The notes: generated by a model not told the origin, from the letters alone. A stretch of DNA of 64,000 nucleotides from Chryseobacterium joostei (GCF_003815775.1 NZ_CP033926.1:3534001-3598000), one strand, 5' to 3'; numbered from the stretch's first letter, positions 54,766 through 63,974 are shown. Made by a program: numbers and translations.

Positions 54766-55173
54766 TTACAAACAGGCCTCTTTCCATTCTCCATCACATT
54801 TATTTTTCCAATCTTTTGGAAAATTTTTGCTATTCTGTAAATCTTGAGATATAATTTCAAAAACTTGTTTATGCCATAAGCCGTTATGTTTATAATAATA
54901 GAAAGGATTATTAGTAAACTTTTTTATGCTATCACCAATACTTACCATCTCTACTTTATTCAAAAAAATCAAAGTATCTTTTTGGCCTATTTTTATCTTG
55001 GCATGGGAAAGAACTCCTTTTCGAACTTCTACTTTTTCTATAATTATACCTTGAAAACTATATTTAATATTATGGATAATCCACTTTTGATTTGGATTGC
55101 TATTATAGATAAATAAACCTATTAAACAGAGAATGGATGCTAAGAATAATAAAAGCTTAATATTACGATACAT
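54766..55173 (-). CDS. Small membrane-anchored protein in immunity region
   Basis: 135 residues with one N-terminal membrane helix (LLLFLASILCLIGLFIY) and a basic soluble domain (KIKIGQKDTLIFLNKVEMV); the C terminus has two Cys (NKCDGEWKEACL). I do not recognise the family. It lies between two lipoprotein paralogues and just after a leader repeat that still contains a five-codon stub (ATG AAA AAA ATA TTT TAA) before this ATG. A different immunity or effector-accessory gene seems to have replaced a lipoprotein copy. Periplasm-facing. Confidence 0.6.
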   Translation of the reverse strand: MYRNIKLLLFLASILCLIGLFIYNSNPNQKWIIHNIKYSFQGIIIEKVEVRKGVLSHAKIKIGQKDTLIFLNKVEMVSIGDSIKKFTNNPFYYYKHNGLWHKQVFEIISQDLQNSKNFPKDWKNKCDGEWKEACL

Positions 55174-55184
55174 TTTAAAATATT

Positions 55185-55238
55185 TTTTTCATAATACTCA
55201 TCTTTTGTATCTGAGGAGAATAATTTTAAGGGGTTAAA
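55185..55238. repeat. Leader repeat, copy 2 (upstream of 54766-55173)
   Basis: Diverged copy of the leader repeat at 54605-54658. Here the start stub ATGAAAAAAATATTT is closed by TAA, and the downstream gene uses another ATG that follows at once (55173). Confidence 0.7.
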
Positions 55239-55245
55239 TATCATC

Positions 55246-55740
55246 CTATTTTCCGATAAATTCATTAGGGTATTTTAATTTATATGTTGGTAGAATAAGC
55301 TCATACAATTTAGATTCTATTTTATTATATTTTTCTTTATCCTCCCAATCAATATTACATGGCAGACTTTCTGTGGGTTTGTTTTTATTAAAACTGATTG
55401 TTGAACTTGATATAATTTCATTGTCATTAGCAAATACACAATTTTGCAAGCTTTTAGGTTGTAATTTTAAATATAAATCATAAATTTCTTTAATATTTTT
55501 TTTGGTTAGATTCACAATAATGCTTTTAGTTTTATATCCATCAGAATTATGTAGTTGTTTTACTTCATAAATACCGGTTTTACTATCATAAGATCTAACT
55601 TCATCAATTGCTTTATTATCATATAGAATATCTCTATATGTCAGGCGAAGTTCATCTTTTTTTTGCGCAATGCAGCTTTGATAATTAATGATATACAAAG
55701 TCAAAAATAAAGTTTTTAATATTACGTTTTTATTTTCCAT
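55246..55740 (-). CDS. Small lipoprotein directly after RHS toxin gene (immunity candidate)
   Basis: 164 residues from the ATG at 55740 (MENKNVILKTLF); a longer frame opens at 55791 but would overlap the RHS gene more and hide the signal peptide. The signal ends near NYQSCIAQKK, with a lipobox-like Cys. The 11-base overlap with the RHS stop (55730-55740) means translational coupling, the usual place of a polymorphic-toxin immunity gene. It is paralogous to 54126-54611. The role is inferred; no known immunity domain was recognised. Confidence 0.7.
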   Translation of the reverse strand: MENKNVILKTLFLTLYIINYQSCIAQKKDELRLTYRDILYDNKAIDEVRSYDSKTGIYEVKQLHNSDGYKTKSIIVNLTKKNIKEIYDLYLKLQPKSLQNCVFANDNEIISSSTISFNKNKPTESLPCNIDWEDKEKYNKIESKLYELILPTYKLKYPNEFIGK

Positions 55741-58700
55741 AATACATAAATCGGTTAAATACTGGTAAAAGTTTATTATAAGCTTTATCAACTATACTTC
55801 GAGAAATTTGATTTAATTCATTATACCTTCTTGCAATAATTGATGGTTTAGTATAAAAGGTATTATATGATCTCCTTAATTTAGATATAAGATTCTTATC
55901 TGCATATACATGTTCTAATTTAGCCATAGATAAATGTTCACTAGTGTCTTTGTTTATCTGTATATCATACAATCCTATTTTTTGAGAATAGGCATGGCCT
56001 GTTTCGTGTACCATTGTTGCGGCTAGAAGGTCTTTATTTTGAGCTGTTATAGGTGCGTATACAATATTGGATTTACCTGTCCAAAAATTTTTTGGTGTAG
56101 TATATGCATATACTTTGCTACCATCTCCTGGATATATATATCCATCAGATCCACCAAACCCAATTTTATCTGTACCGACACCAAATTCCTTGATTTCAGC
56201 ATTAGTGAAATTGTCATTTCTCATTTCTGTTATGTTTTCTTGCATCGTTTCTCTGCTTATATCGATATCATATGTTGGGTCAGATGAACTAGCATCCGTT
56301 GCTGTTGTTTTATATTTAATTTTATTATAGCCATTAGCATAATAACTAATAGTATAGCTAATTCCAGCTACAGCACCACCAATAACAGCACTTGTTGCTA
56401 ATCCTTTCAAGAAGTTATCTCCGTTAATTAATGCAGTAATCCCTCCAATGGTACCGCCTGAAAGAGCTCCTACACCTACGGTTGCCCACAAGCCCCCTGC
56501 ACTAAACACTTGTCCTATTCCTGCCGAGACCGCTCCTGTAAGAGCTCCCACTAAGACCGCTTTTGTAAATCCTCCCAATGACCAGTTATTATAAAAAGTA
56601 GCCTGTACCGCATACATAGCAATGCTTATGGCTGCACCAATTAATGCACCAGTTCCAATAGCAACTGCATGAGCCGCCACCCACGCAATTATTGGAGCAA
56701 AAAAAACAAACTCTCCATTCGGATCATTAAACATCAACGGATTGTTCATTACATATCCGTATTTGTTATAATTCTGGGTATTGGTAGGATCCTGAATGTT
56801 TTCATCTGCATTGAGGAACCTTCTTAATAGAGGATCATATAATCTACCATTCATATGGATGATGCCTACTTCCATAAAATGCTCATGGGAAGTATAGCCT
56901 CTTTCCAATGATAGACCTCCGGTATTTACAATTTCTTTTATCTTGTCTGCATTCGTTTCTACAGGACCATTACCTATCTGAAGATGCGTGAAGTTACCCC
57001 AAGCATCAAAGTGTCTCTGTTCCAGTTTATTTCCTGCTTCATCACTGATAGCTAAGATACTTCCGATATAATCTTTATGCAAGAATTTATAAGAACCACT
57101 GCTCTCGTTATAGTCTTTTAAATATACAATATTACTATCATAAGGCGTTCCACCAATATACAAAATATGTTTCTCATTACCAGTTGTATTATTTTTTATG
57201 ATTTCAAAACTACCATCTTCACTGTAATACTTTGTCAATTTTCCTTCCTTGTCATTTCCAAAATTCCCACCATAAGTAACTTTCTGCCTCATGGCTGTTA
57301 ATCCATATTGAAATGCCACATCTCCTTTTTCTCCATCAATGAATACTGGGTCATTATTTTCATTGTAAGTGATACTTTGGATCAAATCATTGTTGTAATT
57401 CTGAACTCCTGCGGTATTCAGGGTCATTCCTGTTGCCTGATAAATTTTTGCCGGATTGTCAAATTTGATCTTTCCAAGCTGGTCATTTTCCAGAATTCTT
57501 CCTTTGATATCATATACATTACGATTCGTTGAAGGCTTTACACCTGTTACCGGATTGGTCCAGTTAATCAAACGATTATTATCATCATAATCAAACGATT
57601 CTGTGATATTGAAATCTCCTCCGGTTGTTCTGCTTTTTAGTTCATTTTTAATAGCATCAAATGAGTAGGATAATTGCAGAATGGAGGGTTTAATAGCAGA
57701 TGAATGGTTAATAGTAGCCAGGAACCCATTGTTGTCATATGTATTATTGATATCAACAGCTCCAAGCTTGGTTTTAAGTACCTGTCCTTTTGCATTGGTT
57801 TCATTAAGCTGCCAAAGAAGCTTACCGGAATTTTTATCCTTTACTTGATACAGTTCACCGTTCCATGCGCTGTATACATTTTCTATTAATATTTTAGTTA
57901 ATATGCCTGATGAATAGAGCTGTTTTTCATAAGAAATCACTCTTGCCTTATCATCATAAGTTATTCCTTTCTGAATAAAATATTTACCATTTCCACTTTC
58001 TGATGATGAAAGCACTCTCCCCTGAGGATCAAAGGTTACATTCGAACTATAAGCATTTCCTTTGGAAGTTCCGGATTTAGAAATCAATCTTCCTTTATCA
58101 TCATATTTGAAAGTAATGGTCTTGTTGGTTGCTTGCCCTCCATCTGTTGCAGAAAGTTCTTTTTGAGAAATAAGCTGTCCAAGATTATTATAAGTGTATT
58201 CTTTAGTTCCTTTGGGACTTATTATTTTTTTAGGCTGTCCAAAACCATCATATTCATATTTATAAACTCCATTGGAAGGATCATTAAATTCTGATTTTCT
58301 ACCCCAAACATCATATTGTGTGGTTACAATATTTTCTGCATATTGAGCTTTGATCTGTTCCCCTGCTGCGTTATAAAAGAACTGTATAATTCCCCCTTTA
58401 TCGGTGGTAGAAATTGTATTTCCTAAGGCATCTGAGGTTTTAACAGTTGTTCTTCCATAGCCATTCAATTCTTTCACCGTTGTTGTTAAACCGGAAACAG
58501 AAGTCTCCATTTGTTTACCATTAAATGCATTGACGGTTATTTTAGCCGGAAATACAGAATCATCATATGCAATGGTATTCCATTGATTAGCAGCTTGTCC
58601 CTCGAAATAGGGTTCAGATTCTTTTACTTTTCTTCCTAAAATATCATATTGGGTTTCTTTAGAAATATACTGTCCTTGTCCAAATGCTTTGGAAGATATT

Positions 58701-61570
58701 TTATATTCTTGGCCCAATCTATTGGTATACTTTTTAGCGATGTTGCCATCTGGTTCATATCCTGTAACAATCCTGTTGGAATTATCATCTTTTTCATATT
58801 GATAGGTGGTTGTTCCTTCTAAATTGGTTTTAGATTTTGAAAGCTTACCCCAATGATCATATGTATTTTCCTGTATATTTCCTAGAGGATCTGTAAGCTT
58901 CTTTATCTGGCCCCAATCATCGTATTCAATGTGGGTCTCTAGCCCCAGGTTATCTGTTTTCTTTATCACAAATATTCCTTTCGGGTCATAGGTTGTTTTT
59001 ACAGTTTGGATTTGAGAATCTATACTATTTTTGGTCTCTTTTTGAATGGTGTTTCCAAAACTGTCATAATTATAAGTTACTTGTAGCCAACCTGTATTAT
59101 CTCTATTCCAATTTTTTTGATTTTTCAGGAGATTATTTTCATATGTATATTCTTCTTTACTAGACTTTGTGTCACCATAAGCTTGTACTACATCTGTTTT
59201 AGATTTAGGACGTCCTATATAATAATCTGCTCCGTTACCAGATGGATTATAAATATATTCGAATGTAGAAGTGGTTATTCCATACCCATTATTGATCTTA
59301 GAAACACTTTGGCTAGGAAGATAATATGCTCCATAGGTAACACTGCTTTCGGTGGTAGTACCAGTTAAAAAATCTTTGGTCTTTGTACTTTTAGGAACTA
59401 TTACTGTAACTACTTTTGGTTTGTCAGTGTCAACAACAGAGGTAACAGCCTGATTATTGACTAATTTATCTGTTTCATAAGTTGTAGATTTCAGACTTAG
59501 AAGCTGAGTGTTACTTTCAGAAAGATCAGTAGGAAAAACTTTAGTTTCATCGGTTGTTCTGATAGACCATTCTTTCACAGGTAGTCCTTCATTCAATGGA
59601 TCTGTTTCTACGCCATTCCAAATTTTAGTATTTTCTAATCCATTGGCATACCAGGAAGAACGAGCTGTTTGATTATACCCCATTAGTCCTCTTCCTTGCA
59701 TATGTCCAGTCATTCCTCTATACCTGAAATCTTGCTTCTTTCCTTCTTGTCTCAGTTGTGATACCGCAAAGGATTGATCAGACCTGTTTAAAGAAAAATA
59801 GGGGTAATATTCCTTTTTAGTTTTTTTATAAAAATTAGGATTAATTGTATTATCAGGAATTATTTCAGAATAATCTATATATGTAGTAACTTCACCTTGA
59901 GTGATAGACTGAATACGTGATAATTCTGCTAAGGAAGTTTGGGATTTATATTTATGAACTCTCGCATTTTTAAATAGAAAGATATCGTAGTAGCTATTGT
60001 TAGATTTGATTGGAATACTTAAAGGCTGAAATAGCTCATAATCCCCTCCTGGAACAGTATAAGAAGGACTTGTTGTATTTAAACCCAGAATGAAATTAGT
60101 TCCCCCATTGGCTTGCATTGTTTTAACTTCATATTGTAAGACTCTAAATTGTGCATTTCCGTTACCATTCACATATCCTACTGTATTTTTAGAATATATG
60201 AAAGTAATATCAGATTTTCCATCTTTGTTGATATCAGATATAGAATAGTAATGATGATCCATTAAAGACCATGTGTTGGGATTAGAGGGTTTTCTATATT
60301 TTAAAAAATTCGTTTTTAAAACATTTTCAAATCCTTTTTCTGTTCCTATATAAAATCTCCAGTTATCTGCATCCTGGGTATCTGTTATAGGAATAGTAAA
60401 GTCCAGATTTCCATCTCCATTGAAGTCTCCAAACATTATTGGAGTTTCGGGTGCCTTAGCCTCTTTTAAACTATCAGAGAATCTAATTTTCTTTAGATAT
60501 TGATTGGGTGCAGTTTTAACAAATTCAAATATGGTATATGCACTATTAGATACATTGATAATGTCAACTTTACCATCATGATCAATATCTACATATCTTT
60601 GATCTGTATATAAACTTTCATCAATGCCGGAATTAACGGTATATTGAGAAACAGGATTGTTAGTATTTTTCAGATCTATAATAAAATTACCTAGAAGATT
60701 TGTACTACATATTGTTTCTATGCATTTAATGGGCACAACTGCTTTATCATCATTACTTACATTTAAATTAAGTGGCGGCTCAATGCAGTCTGGATTAGAT
60801 ACAGTAATACATTTTTTTAGGTTTAATGAAATAAATACATCTGATATTCCATCTCCATTAATATCTCCTTCATTTAAATTACTAGCATACAAGGTACATT
60901 TTTCACCTGCGTTAGTACAGTTGGATAAATCATATACTTGCTTTTCAAATACCTTAACGAAAATATTATCTCTGAAAATATAACCAACAACTTTACCATT
61001 TTCATATTGAACAATTCCATTTCCATTATGGACCTGTCCTTCTTCATCTATTAACGTATTAACAACTTTAGCATCAAAATTAAAAGTTTTCCCTGTTGAA
61101 ATATCTGAGTATGCATCATTAAAAGCTCCAAGTTTTACTGTTCCATCAGCCATAACGAAATCCGGGTAAGAATCTCCATTAAAGTCTCCAGTAAACTTAA
61201 TATTATTAAAATTGTCCTTATTATAAGGTAGAACACCATCATAATCTATTTGAGATCCCACAAAATTAGGATAGGAAAATGTAATGGGATTAGCAGCCTG
61301 TCCTTTACTATTATATTCTGTAATCTTATCTAAAAACTGATAATTAGTTCCGTTTTTTGAATAGTTAACAGAATATTTTCTAAATAAATTCCCGTTTGAA
61401 TTTACTTTAATTTCGGATAAAAGGTTACTCTGAGAATATTCCAGTCCTTGTACATAGGACTGTTCTATTAAGTCTCTGTTAACATAAATAAATTCAATTG
61501 AGTTAAAATGAGGTTTATTTAAACTTTCATTTCCCCCCCCAAGCAATATTGGATATTCTTGAAACTCCAC
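55730..61570 (-). CDS. RHS/YD-repeat toxin, main part, frameshifted from its N terminus
   Basis: 1,946 codons continue the SpvB-type protein of 61527-62429 in another frame. In order: FG-GAP/VCBS-like calcium-site repeats (FNGDSYPDF, INGDGISDV, IDHDGKVDI, FNGDGNLDF, INKDGKSDI), a long series of YD repeats from about 59,200 to 57,200, the RHS core (YDPLLRRFLNADENI, YNKYGYVMNNPLMF, ending in DPNGE), a Gly/Ala-rich hydrophobic region of about 110 residues, and a tip. The tip has the zinc-protease motif VHETGHAYS (H at residue 1855, codon at 56006-56008). A G8 tract (61533-61540) causes the break. The product should be a surface-exposed or secreted contact toxin. Confidence 0.88.
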   Translation of the reverse strand: MEFQEYPILLGGGNESLNKPHFNSIEFIYVNRDLIEQSYVQGLEYSQSNLLSEIKVNSNGNLFRKYSVNYSKNGTNYQFLDKITEYNSKGQAANPITFSYPNFVGSQIDYDGVLPYNKDNFNNIKFTGDFNGDSYPDFVMADGTVKLGAFNDAYSDISTGKTFNFDAKVVNTLIDEEGQVHNGNGIVQYENGKVVGYIFRDNIFVKVFEKQVYDLSNCTNAGEKCTLYASNLNEGDINGDGISDVFISLNLKKCITVSNPDCIEPPLNLNVSNDDKAVVPIKCIETICSTNLLGNFIIDLKNTNNPVSQYTVNSGIDESLYTDQRYVDIDHDGKVDIINVSNSAYTIFEFVKTAPNQYLKKIRFSDSLKEAKAPETPIMFGDFNGDGNLDFTIPITDTQDADNWRFYIGTEKGFENVLKTNFLKYRKPSNPNTWSLMDHHYYSISDINKDGKSDITFIYSKNTVGYVNGNGNAQFRVLQYEVKTMQANGGTNFILGLNTTSPSYTVPGGDYELFQPLSIPIKSNNSYYDIFLFKNARVHKYKSQTSLAELSRIQSITQGEVTTYIDYSEIIPDNTINPNFYKKTKKEYYPYFSLNRSDQSFAVSQLRQEGKKQDFRYRGMTGHMQGRGLMGYNQTARSSWYANGLENTKIWNGVETDPLNEGLPVKEWSIRTTDETKVFPTDLSESNTQLLSLKSTTYETDKLVNNQAVTSVVDTDKPKVVTVIVPKSTKTKDFLTGTTTESSVTYGAYYLPSQSVSKINNGYGITTSTFEYIYNPSGNGADYYIGRPKSKTDVVQAYGDTKSSKEEYTYENNLLKNQKNWNRDNTGWLQVTYNYDSFGNTIQKETKNSIDSQIQTVKTTYDPKGIFVIKKTDNLGLETHIEYDDWGQIKKLTDPLGNIQENTYDHWGKLSKSKTNLEGTTTYQYEKDDNSNRIVTGYEPDGNIAKKYTNRLGQEYKISSKAFGQGQYISKETQYDILGRKVKESEPYFEGQAANQWNTIAYDDSVFPAKITVNAFNGKQMETSVSGLTTTVKELNGYGRTTVKTSDALGNTISTTDKGGIIQFFYNAAGEQIKAQYAENIVTTQYDVWGRKSEFNDPSNGVYKYEYDGFGQPKKIISPKGTKEYTYNNLGQLISQKELSATDGGQATNKTITFKYDDKGRLISKSGTSKGNAYSSNVTFDPQGRVLSSSESGNGKYFIQKGITYDDKARVISYEKQLYSSGILTKILIENVYSAWNGELYQVKDKNSGKLLWQLNETNAKGQVLKTKLGAVDINNTYDNNGFLATINHSSAIKPSILQLSYSFDAIKNELKSRTTGGDFNITESFDYDDNNRLINWTNPVTGVKPSTNRNVYDIKGRILENDQLGKIKFDNPAKIYQATGMTLNTAGVQNYNNDLIQSITYNENNDPVFIDGEKGDVAFQYGLTAMRQKVTYGGNFGNDKEGKLTKYYSEDGSFEIIKNNTTGNEKHILYIGGTPYDSNIVYLKDYNESSGSYKFLHKDYIGSILAISDEAGNKLEQRHFDAWGNFTHLQIGNGPVETNADKIKEIVNTGGLSLERGYTSHEHFMEVGIIHMNGRLYDPLLRRFLNADENIQDPTNTQNYNKYGYVMNNPLMFNDPNGEFVFFAPIIAWVAAHAVAIGTGALIGAAISIAMYAVQATFYNNWSLGGFTKAVLVGALTGAVSAGIGQVFSAGGLWATVGVGALSGGTIGGITALINGDNFLKGLATSAVIGGAVAGISYTISYYANGYNKIKYKTTATDASSSDPTYDIDISRETMQENITEMRNDNFTNAEIKEFGVGTDKIGFGGSDGYIYPGDGSKVYAYTTPKNFWTGKSNIVYAPITAQNKDLLAATMVHETGHAYSQKIGLYDIQINKDTSEHLSMAKLEHVYADKNLISKLRRSYNTFYTKPSIIARRYNELNQISRSIVDKAYNKLLPVFNRFMYYGK
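55733..56712 (-). other. Variable C-terminal toxin tip of the RHS protein (putative metallopeptidase)
   Basis: About 325 residues after the DPNGE core end. The first part (FFAPIIAWVAAHAVAIGTG and later glycine-zipper-like stretches) looks like a membrane-interacting translocation segment. The last 170 residues carry HETGH, with downstream E/H residues (SEHLSMAKLEH) that could serve as third zinc ligand. The tip is thus likely a peptidase effector. Family not recognised beyond HExxH. Confidence 0.6.
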
Positions 61571-62429
61571 CTCTTGGAGGTCTTAATCCCCACGTCCCTG
61601 TTTCTGAACTAATATTGTCATGAGCATACTTATATGTAATATAATTCCCTTGAGCATCTTTCCATTTGGTAATATTATAGTCGAGTGCTGGGGTTGTTCC
61701 TATTTCTCCTGTAAAATTATCAAGAAATGTTTTTTCATATTTAGCTTGTGATCCATCTTCAAAAGTTACCTCCCAATAGTCAGGACCGGAAATTCCCAGA
61801 ATATTTCCTAAAGATTTGATTTTAATGTTAGAATATTTTTCGGTATAATACTCAGCTCCGTCTTTACCATATTCTCCGGATTTTAAGATTAATCTCTGAC
61901 CATTGAAACTGTAATAATCAGAAGAGTCTATTTGTGCTTTTTTTGCATCTCCATCTTTTTCTACATTTCTTCCGGTTCTTGAAATAGATGTAACTCCAAC
62001 AATATTCCAGCCATACCCTGCTAATCCATTATTTGAGCCACTAATATAGGTGAGATTTACCTGTGGAGCCACGTTTTTAACCCCAGGAGGTAAAGTAATG
62101 GGTAAAGTAAATTGTAATTGTCCGGCTCCATTTACTTCTATATTTCCTTTGGTATCGTGAAAACTCTGACCGTCAGGAGTAGAGGTTCCAGTTGGATTAC
62201 TTGCCCCAGCTTGGGAGTCTGTTGGTCCTCCACCTGGATTCTCTGTAGCAGGACCTATTTTTGCTATAAAGGGATTCGAAGCATCCGATTTAGCATGAAA
62301 TCCTTGGGCAAGAACTACCGTTTGCGGATCCTGAACCGTACGTGTTGTAGTTTCTGCCTGGTACAGTATGGTTTGTGAAAAAACCATTACTGAACACAAG
62401 GATAATATCAATGATGAAATAAATTTCAT
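61527..62429 (-). CDS. SpvB-type N-terminal part of the RHS toxin (frameshifted)
   Basis: 300 codons. A signal peptide (ILSLCSVMVFSQ) is followed by a short adhesin-stalk-like segment (QTVVLAQGFHAKSD), a Pro/Gly/Ser linker and the SpvB N-terminal domain (LQFTLPITLPPGVKNVAPQ, SGSNNGLAGYGWNIVGVTSI). The frame runs ISNIAWGGK then stops within the G8 tract. With seven G it would read on as AWGGNESLNKPHF into the downstream frame, giving one 2,232-residue protein (62429-55730, 6,699 bases after removing one). Sec-dependent export is implied. Confidence 0.88.
   Translation of the reverse strand: MKFISSLILSLCSVMVFSQTILYQAETTTRTVQDPQTVVLAQGFHAKSDASNPFIAKIGPATENPGGGPTDSQAGASNPTGTSTPDGQSFHDTKGNIEVNGAGQLQFTLPITLPPGVKNVAPQVNLTYISGSNNGLAGYGWNIVGVTSISRTGRNVEKDGDAKKAQIDSSDYYSFNGQRLILKSGEYGKDGAEYYTEKYSNIKIKSLGNILGISGPDYWEVTFEDGSQAKYEKTFLDNFTGEIGTTPALDYNITKWKDAQGNYITYKYAHDNISSETGTWGLRPPRGGVSRISNIAWGGK
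61533..61540 (-). other. G8 homopolymer at the RHS frame break
   Basis: Eight C on the plus strand (G8 on the coding strand) lie exactly where the 300-codon and 1,946-codon frames overlap. Slippage to seven G (or seven plus multiples of three) joins them; eight separates them. Candidate for phase variation, transcriptional slippage or an assembly indel. Confidence 0.9.
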
Positions 62430-62536
62430 ATTTGTATTGGTTATTTTATAAGTGATAATTAAATTAATAAAGACTGTTAAATACTGGTAAGAGCAAAGAA
62501 AACTCCTTCAATGCCTTTACATTTTTCTTTTACTCT

Positions 62537-63022
62537 TTATCTTTTGGTGACATTTCTGGCAAAGACCCTTCCATCTTTTAACGTAAAGCGTAGAATATAA
62601 ATCCCCCAATCATAACCGGTCATATTGATTTTAAGCTGACGGTTTAATCCAGGAATATTCTGTTGCTGGAATTTCCAATGAACGGTATTGTGCTGGTAGA
62701 GAGAAACCGATTCTATTAATCCATCCACTTCTTCAGTCCAGTCAATCGTAAGATAATCATTCACAGGAACCGGATAGAGTCTGATCTGTTTCCAGAAAGT
62801 CGTTTCATCCATAGTAGGAGCCTGTTTGGTAATGGCTGCTGTTTTGGACTGTTCCTCCACTTTTGTTTCTTTTAGGATTTGATTTTCTACGTTTTTACCC
62901 GCAGTGTTAGTTCCTCTGTATCGTTGGTTTCCTGCTTCATCATATTTGAAGTAGACTTCAGTTTGTGAGAAACCTAAAAATCCAATGAACAGGGAAAACA
63001 GAGAAAGTAATTTTCTTTTCAT
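62537..63022 (-). CDS. Small secreted protein with YD-like start and T9SS sorting tail
   Basis: 161 residues. A signal peptide (SLFIGFLGFSQ) is followed by a YD-repeat-like patch (YFKYDEAGNQRYRG), a linker with KTAAITKQA and a C-terminal type IX secretion tail: LYPVPVNDYLTIDW, YDWGIYILRF, KDGRVFARNVTKR. The tail should direct it through T9SS to the cell surface. It sits 6 bases after the fibre-like gene and 107 bases before the SpvB gene, so the three are probably one unit. Its role may be anchoring or maturation of the RHS protein; unproven. Confidence 0.75.
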   Translation of the reverse strand: MKRKLLSLFSLFIGFLGFSQTEVYFKYDEAGNQRYRGTNTAGKNVENQILKETKVEEQSKTAAITKQAPTMDETTFWKQIRLYPVPVNDYLTIDWTEEVDGLIESVSLYQHNTVHWKFQQQNIPGLNRQLKINMTGYDWGIYILRFTLKDGRVFARNVTKR

Positions 63023-63028
63023 GGGTGT

Positions 63029-63868
63029 TTATTTTTTGGTAGAAATTAATTGCTGTACTTGTTCTCTAAGTTCTTTAATCTCTTCAGATTGAGATTTGAG
63101 CTGCTTGTTTTGTTCAATAGAGTAAAGAGTTAATTCTTCTATTTTCTCCAAAAGTTTAGCATCCATTTCACCTAGATTAATCCCGTCTTTTTCCACTTCT
63201 TTTGCGGATGGAATATTGGGTAAATGTCCTTTTTCAGAAATATGTTTTTCTACTTCTTCCAAAGATCTAAGTTTATAATCTTTTTTAAACACGTAGTCTG
63301 CCCAACCGTTGCTTGATGGATTTTCAACTTTTATCTTTTCAGCCTTGATTCCATCTTTGACAAATAATCTGTATTCGTTACAGTCACTGCATCCGGAAAG
63401 CGCCGTGTTCATTGATGTTCCGATAAGGACTTTTCCGTTTGCTCTTACTGAAAATAAAGGCTTTGCCCAATCACCTGAGAAAAGAGGAGCAGAGAGAGTT
63501 AATAGTCCAACATCATTAGGCTGGTATTTATCATAAACAAACCATGCTAAGTCAACCCCTGCATTAAGATTAGGAAGTAAATTACTTATCTGGAAAGCAT
63601 CAGCATTAGCATTTGAGTGAAATTGTGCTCTACCATAAGTTTTGAAAGCTATATTAGGATCCACTACAGGGCCTCCTATTGCTACACTACCTGTAGAACT
63701 GATTTTCATTCTTTCAGTATTATTGGTTTTGAATGCTAAATCCTGATTGTCTGTAGTTCCAATAAAGTTGTTTGAAGAGTTTGTACCTGCGTTTCCTATT
63801 GTGTTCCAGCTTTGTGCAAAAATACTGGACGCAGTGATAGTACAAACCAATAGTAATGTTCGTTTCAT
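63029..63868 (-). CDS. Exported tail-fibre-like protein with C-terminal coiled coil
   Basis: 279 residues. A signal peptide (MKRTLLLVCTITASSIFAQ) is followed by short beta repeats of the kind seen in phage tail fibres and their bacterial relatives (NTERMKISSTGSVAIGG; FKTYGRAQFHSNANADA), then KDGIKAEKIKVENPSSNGW and HISEKGHLPNIPSAKEVEKDG, which resemble the intramolecular chaperone linker. A coiled coil (EIEELTLYSIEQNKQLKSQ) ends it. It is probably on the cell surface. It is the first gene of the toxin locus, with a promoter box at 63967-63974. Confidence 0.75.
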   Translation of the reverse strand: MKRTLLLVCTITASSIFAQSWNTIGNAGTNSSNNFIGTTDNQDLAFKTNNTERMKISSTGSVAIGGPVVDPNIAFKTYGRAQFHSNANADAFQISNLLPNLNAGVDLAWFVYDKYQPNDVGLLTLSAPLFSGDWAKPLFSVRANGKVLIGTSMNTALSGCSDCNEYRLFVKDGIKAEKIKVENPSSNGWADYVFKKDYKLRSLEEVEKHISEKGHLPNIPSAKEVEKDGINLGEMDAKLLEKIEELTLYSIEQNKQLKSQSEEIKELREQVQQLISTKK

Positions 63869-63966
63869 ATATAAATTAAATTTGTTTTGAAATTGAAATA
63901 AATGAGAATATTTCTTTAGGAAGAGTGAATTGTTTTATCACTTTAAAATGGTTATTTAAGTTTTTG

Positions 63967-63974
63967 CAAAGATA
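63967..63974 (-). promoter_or_regulatory. Probable -7 box for the toxin locus
   Basis: On the minus strand these bases read TATCTTTG, matching TAnnTTTG; the leader to 63868 would be about 90 bases. No clear -33 element remains in the window. Confidence 0.5.

Noticed and set aside
55246..55791. Longer start at 55791 for the lipoprotein after the RHS gene
   Set aside because: It would place 17 residues before the signal peptide and lengthen overlap with the RHS gene; the ATG at 55740 gives a proper lipoprotein signal.
55754..62490. 15-bp identity (gttaaatactggtaa) between the RHS 3' end (55754-55768) and the spacer before the SpvB gene (62476-62490), which would encode LLPVFN in both
   Set aside because: Could be a trace of an old RHS tip, but a 15-bp match in AT-rich sequence of this length is expected by chance.
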